A DNA stretch of 64,000 bases from Streptomyces tendae (lineage in GTDB: Bacteria > Actinomycetota > Actinomycetes > Streptomycetales > Streptomycetaceae), in the NCBI RefSeq assembly GCF_014650435.1, contig NZ_BMUY01000006.1, positions 1 to 64,000 of the forward strand, read 5' to 3'. The number at the start of each line of letters is the position of its first letter. Position 1 is the stretch's first letter. The notes under the pieces are model-generated. The model was not told the DNA's origin and ran no database searches. It saw only the letters and a list, made by a program, of their open reading frames with translations. This document shows, one piece after another, positions 60,713-64,000 of this stretch. The position numbers were made by a program, and so were the translations under genes.

Positions 60713-60781
60713 TCCCTGTGTAAGGACGCCCGTCGTCCGTTTGGTTGGGGAAGGGAGTCATGCCTCCTCCCGGCGTGGGTG

Positions 60782-60826
60782 AACGGGCCCGTGCTCGCCC
60801 AGGCGCGGGGTGGGCACGGGCCCGTT
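60782..60826. terminator. Terminator hairpin after the alanine:sodium symporter gene
   Basis: 13-bp perfect stem AACGGGCCCGTGC (60782-60794) / GCACGGGCCCGTT (60814-60826) with a 19-nt loop, 27 bp beyond the symporter stop on the minus strand. No other gene is visible in 60713-60852. Confidence 0.75.
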
Positions 60827-60852
60827 CCTGAGGAGCCGGGCCGTGTGAGCGG

Positions 60853-62394
60853 TCAGACGGTGGTCTTCACCGGCTCCTGGTCGTCGTCGCCGCCGTTGCC
60901 GGCGTTCGGGTCTGCTTTGCGAGCCCGGACGAAGTCGAGGAAGGTTCGCAGTTCGCGCTTGACGACGGGGGCGAGGAGGTAGAGGCCGATGATGTTGATG
61001 ACGGCGAGGGTGAAGAGGAAGGCGTCGGCCATGTCGATCAGGGTCTGCAGGGTCAGCAGCGAGCCCGCGACGGCGAAGACGGTGTAGACGACCTTGTAGG
61101 TCACTTCGCTGGCGCGGCTGCGGCCGAAGAGGTACGTCCAGGACTTGAGGCCGTAGTAGCCCCAGGTCAGCACCGTGGAGACGGCGAACAGCAGGACGGC
61201 GACCGTGAGGATGTAGGGGAACCAGGGCAGCACCGTCTCGAAGGCGTCGGAGGTGATGGTGACGCCGCCGATGTCCTCGCCCGCACGGGCCTCGCCCCAG
61301 CTGGCGGGGTTGGCGATGACGATGGTCAGCGCCGTCATCGTGCACACGACGACGGTGTCGATGAACGGTTCGAGCAGCGCGACCAGGCCCTCACTGGCGG
61401 GGTGCCTGGTCTTGACCGCGGAGTGGGCGATCGGGGCGGAACCGAGGCCGGCCTCGTTGGAGAAGGCGGCCCGCTTGAAGCCGATGATCAGTGCGCCGAG
61501 GACACCACCGGCGACGCCTTCGGGGTTGAACGCGCCCTCGACGATGGAGACGACGGCGTCGGGGACGGCGGTGATGTTGACCAGGATCACGATCAGGCAC
61601 GCGACGATGTAGATGCCGGCCATGGCGGGCACCAGCCTGCTGGTGACGTTGGCGATGGAGCGGATGCCGCCGAGAAGGACGATGCCGACCAGGGCGGCGA
61701 TCAGGATGCCGAAGAGCAGGGCGCCGGCGGAGGAGCCGAGTGCGCCGTCCTCGCCGCCGGTGACGGAGACCAACTGCGCGTAGGACTGGTTGACCTGGAA
61801 GAGGTTGCCGCCGAAGAGGCCGAAGAACAGGATGAGGAAGGAGGCGAGGACCGCGAGGACCTTGCCGAGGGTCTTGCCGTTCTTGCCGAAGCGCTCGGCC
61901 AGGCCCTTGGGGAGGTAGTGCATCGGGCCGCCGGAGACGGTGCCGTCGGGGTGCACTTCGCGGTACTTCACGCCGAGCGTGACCTCGACGAACTTGGTGG
62001 CCATGCCGAGCAGGCCGCACAGGATCATCCAGAAGGTGGCGCCGGGACCGCCGATGGAGACGGCGACGGCCACACCGGCGATGTTGCCGAGGCCGACGGT
62101 GCCGGAGACGGCCGCGGTCAGCGCCTGGAAGTGGTTGACCTCGCCGGTCGACCCCTTCTCGTCGTACTTGCCCCGCACCACGTCGACGGCGAGTTTGAAC
62201 TTGCGGAGCTGGACGAGGCCGAACCAGCCGGTGAAGACGAGGCCGGCGACGACGAGCCAGGCGACGATGAGCGGCAGATCGGTCCCGCCGACGGGGACGG
62301 TGTAGAAGACGACTTCTCCCAGCCACTGGGCTATGGGCTCGAAGAATCCGCTGACTGCTTCGTCGACGGACTGGGTGACGGAGTCGAGTGACAC
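60853..62394 (-). CDS. Alanine or glycine:cation symporter (AGCS family)
   Basis: 513 aa, GTG start after GAGGTAACC. About eleven TM helices. Family signatures: VSGTVGLGNIAGVAVAVSIGGPGATFWMI (Na+ site), GVKYREVHPDGTVSGGPMHYL, GFKRAAFSNEAGLGSAPIAHSAVKT and the late VLTWGYYGLKSWTYLFG. Takes up alanine or glycine with sodium (or proton). A C-terminal acidic tail (DPNAGNGGDDDQEP) is cytoplasmic. Transcribed away from a MarR regulator, with an 8-5-8 palindrome between them. Confidence 0.95.
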   Translation of the reverse strand: MSLDSVTQSVDEAVSGFFEPIAQWLGEVVFYTVPVGGTDLPLIVAWLVVAGLVFTGWFGLVQLRKFKLAVDVVRGKYDEKGSTGEVNHFQALTAAVSGTVGLGNIAGVAVAVSIGGPGATFWMILCGLLGMATKFVEVTLGVKYREVHPDGTVSGGPMHYLPKGLAERFGKNGKTLGKVLAVLASFLILFFGLFGGNLFQVNQSYAQLVSVTGGEDGALGSSAGALLFGILIAALVGIVLLGGIRSIANVTSRLVPAMAGIYIVACLIVILVNITAVPDAVVSIVEGAFNPEGVAGGVLGALIIGFKRAAFSNEAGLGSAPIAHSAVKTRHPASEGLVALLEPFIDTVVVCTMTALTIVIANPASWGEARAGEDIGGVTITSDAFETVLPWFPYILTVAVLLFAVSTVLTWGYYGLKSWTYLFGRSRASEVTYKVVYTVFAVAGSLLTLQTLIDMADAFLFTLAVINIIGLYLLAPVVKRELRTFLDFVRARKADPNAGNGGDDDQEPVKTTV

Positions 62395-62729
62395 GGTGGT
62401 TACCTCGGTGACGCTGGGCGGGCGGGGTGGGGTGTCTCGCCTGGTTGAGCGGTCTCTGGGTGAACGTCGTTGTCCGATGAGCGGACCCGGGCAGCACGGT
62501 GCGGTGTCGGACCGTGACCGGGCCGGGCTTGAGCGGTGAACAGGTGGACGACAGGTCGGCTCTCCGCGACTCGGTGGTTGGCCGATCCACCTGCGAAGTT
62601 GCGTTGTTCTACCACGTCTTTGCCAAATTTTTAGTGACGTAACTCACGTCACTGCTCGTGACCAGGGGATGTCCCGCCAGGTGAGACCCGACCGTTATAC
62701 GCAATGAAGGATCCCGGTAGAAAAGACCC
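62395..62729. other. 335-nt intergenic region between symporter and MarR genes
   Basis: No gene seen. Holds divergent promoters, an AT-rich patch (TTTGCCAAATTTTTAGTG around 62619-62636) and the palindrome at 62633-62653. Confidence 0.7.
62633..62653. promoter_or_regulatory. 8-5-8 perfect inverted repeat, MarR operator candidate
   Basis: AGTGACGT-AACTC-ACGTCACT (62633-62640 / 62646-62653). It lies ~80 bp upstream of the MarR start and ~240 bp from the symporter start. Size and symmetry suit a MarR dimer. Confidence 0.65.
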
Positions 62730-63236
62730 ATGGTGGAGCGCGAGTCCCACGAGGGGACGATGGAGGACGTCGATGCCGTCACGCGGGAGGTGCTGACCGC
62801 GTCCCGGCTGCTGGTGGGGGTCTCCGCGCGTTCCCTGTCCGCCGTCGAGGACCGGGTGACGCTGCCGCAGTTCCGGATGCTGGTCGTCCTGTCCACCCGG
62901 GGCGCCACCAAGCTCGTCGCTCTCGCCGACCTCCTCCGCGTCGCCCCCTCGACGGCCATGCGCATGGTGGACCGGCTCATCGCCGCCGGGTTGGCGGACC
63001 GCCAGGTCAATCCCGACAACCGGCGGGAGACTCTGCTGCGGCTCACGACGGAGGGGCGCCGCACGGTCGAGGAGGTCACCGCCCGACGGCGCACGGAGAT
63101 CTCCGTCATCGTCGAACGTCTGAGCCCGGAAGAGCGGCGGGTGCTGATCGACGCCCTGGCCGCCTTCAACGAGGCGGGCGTGGAACCCTCCGCCCCGGCC
63201 GCCGACACCGAGCCGTCCCCTCTCGGCTGGGAATGA
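62730..63236 (+). CDS. MarR-family transcriptional regulator
   Basis: 168 aa from ATG 62730. ATG 62760 (GAGGGGACG upstream) has the better ribosome-binding site and would give 158 aa. Winged helix: TRGATKLVALADLLRVAPSTAMRMVDRLIAAGLADRQVNPDNRRETLLRLTTEGRRTVEEV, with flanking helices LPQFRMLVVLS and LSPEERRVLIDALAAF. Divergent to the symporter, with a palindrome between. Its 3' end overlaps the antisense reading of the decayed MerR gene. Confidence 0.92.
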   Translation: MVERESHEGTMEDVDAVTREVLTASRLLVGVSARSLSAVEDRVTLPQFRMLVVLSTRGATKLVALADLLRVAPSTAMRMVDRLIAAGLADRQVNPDNRRETLLRLTTEGRRTVEEVTARRRTEISVIVERLSPEERRVLIDALAAFNEAGVEPSAPAADTEPSPLGWE

Positions 63237-63936
63237 CGACACCGGGACGTCTGTGCTGCCTGATGCAATGAATTGGCGGTCGCCGGGCGCTGGACTGCTC
63301 CCCGCGGGATGGCTGCCCGGTGTCGGCGCGCAGAGCTTGGGCGAACCACGTGAACACCGGGGCCAGGCTGGACGGGACGGGCCATCCGTTGATGACGGCG
63401 AGCAGATGCCGGTAGCGCTCCGCGCGAGGGTCGCCGGCCATCTCCAGGCGTCTCAGCGGCCAGTGGCGCAGGTCGGCGTCGTCGGCGCGGCCGAAGGTCC
63501 GCGCATGGCGGGCGGTGAGGGCGTCGATGACGGGTGCGGCCTCGGCCGTGGCCGGAGCGATGCCGGCATCGAGCGCGCGGCCGACGCTGTCGCGGACGGT
63601 CTCGGTGGGGGCGTGGTGCAGGCCGGTGCGGTCGCCCTGGGCCCGCTCGGCCGCCTGGTACCGCGCCATGCGGCGCACGGTCGCGCGGAAGTCGGGATCC
63701 TGGGTGAGCTCGGCGAGTTCCACTAAGGTGTCGACCTGCTCGGGTTCGGGGTCGTCCGGCAGTTCGGGCATGGCCGAGCGCATCATGCCGACGAAGTCGG
63801 GGCTTGCGTCGAGTCCGCCGAACGTGTCGTCGATGAAGTCGGTGATGAGGCGTCGGCGTTCGCCGTCGGAAAGCTGGCGAGTTTGGGCATCGGCGTGTGC
63901 GGCCGCGACCTCCGGCACGGAGATCTCGCCGTTCAT
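63166..63936 (-). pseudogene. MerR-family regulator remnant lacking the DNA-binding domain
   Basis: 256-codon frame from ATG 63936. The opening MNGEI is joined straight to SVPEVAAAHADAQ and TRQLSDGERRRLITDFIDDTFGGLD, which in full streptomycete MerR regulators follow ~75 residues of HTH and a dimerisation helix. Thus the HTH (normally SIGELA..VRFYSDAGV) and most of the coiled coil are missing, in frame. The C-terminal effector region is complete to FTWFAQALRAD; after that a basic tail of ~55 residues (PSRGEQSSARRPP) is atypical and overlaps the MarR gene, suggesting loss of the original stop. The MerR-type promoter upstream survives. Confidence 0.7.
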
Positions 63937-63952
63937 GCCCTCACTCTCGCGC

Positions 63953-63973
63953 CTCCCCCTACGGGAGACTCAA
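63953..63973 (-). promoter_or_regulatory. MerR-type promoter with 19-bp spacer, upstream of the MerR remnant
   Basis: On the minus strand TTGAGT (63973-63968) is followed by the inverted repeat CTCCC-GTAGG-GGGAG (63967-63953) within a 19-nt spacer and a GAGAGT -10-like box. Long spacers with a central repeat are a hallmark of MerR-regulated promoters. Confidence 0.65.
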
Positions 63974-64000
63974 GCGTCCCTGTTCCCCTGGTTTCCGCTC

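Noticed and set aside
63253..63726. 157-codon plus-strand frame after the second MarR gene
   Set aside because: Mirror of the MerR effector-domain remnant on the minus strand.

Overview
The window is chromosomal DNA of a Streptomyces-like actinomycete. Evidence: very high GC with strong third-position GC bias, GTG/TTG starts, ATGA/GTGA start-stop overlaps, a bldA-type TTA codon in a pathway regulator, an RNase Sa-type secreted ribonuclease and Zur/DasR-like operators. No rRNA, tRNA, CRISPR array, phage or intact insertion sequence was seen.

Region 1 (1-16.6 kb) is the edge of a glycosylated polyketide gene cluster. Leftward genes encode an O-methyltransferase-like protein, a thioesterase-like protein with Cys in place of the nucleophilic Ser, a stand-alone condensation/degenerate-adenylation/carrier protein, and the first polyketide synthase gene (AT-ACP loading module then KS, cut by the window edge). 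Rightward genes make dTDP-4-keto-6-deoxyglucose (rmlB, rmlA) and a macrolide-type glycosyltransferase. A large LAL regulator with a TTA codon, a MarR repressor and an unusual MFS exporter with a C-terminal beta-sandwich tail follow.

Region 2 (16.7-32.4 kb): RNase Sa-like ribonuclease and a small membrane protein bracketed by inverted copies of a hairpin element; a NarL-type two-component pair; a sugar-uptake locus (MocA-type dehydrogenase, GntR regulator, ABC importer, ROK kinase) with three TGTCCGGACA-type operator copies; then a SNF2 helicase coupled to a SWIM zinc-finger protein with a repeat-rich N-terminal half.

Region 3 (32.5-45.4 kb) is catabolic. A near-complete trans-4-hydroxyproline pathway (heteromeric D-hydroxyproline dehydrogenase, DapA-family deaminase, epimerase) faces its probable FadR-type repressor, with a shared 9-bp operator core at both promoters. 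Next are an ABC exporter, a secreted GH3 N-acetylglucosaminidase-like enzyme with DasR-like boxes, and a carnitine degradation operon (BKACE, carnitine dehydrogenase, thioesterase) beside an XRE-TetR fusion regulator.

Region 4 (45.5-64 kb): a PadR-controlled FtsX-type ABC system; a zinc-acquisition locus (aztAB/C/D-like genes, a second AztD-like lipoprotein and a cysteine-free L32 paralogue) with two Zur-box candidates; a copper-type block (His/Met-rich membrane protein, ECF sigma factor, PepSY protein, a frameshifted DUF5134-like gene, a CopA fragment); an alanine:sodium symporter with a MarR regulator; and a MerR-family gene that has lost its DNA-binding domain. The right end thus shows clear gene decay.
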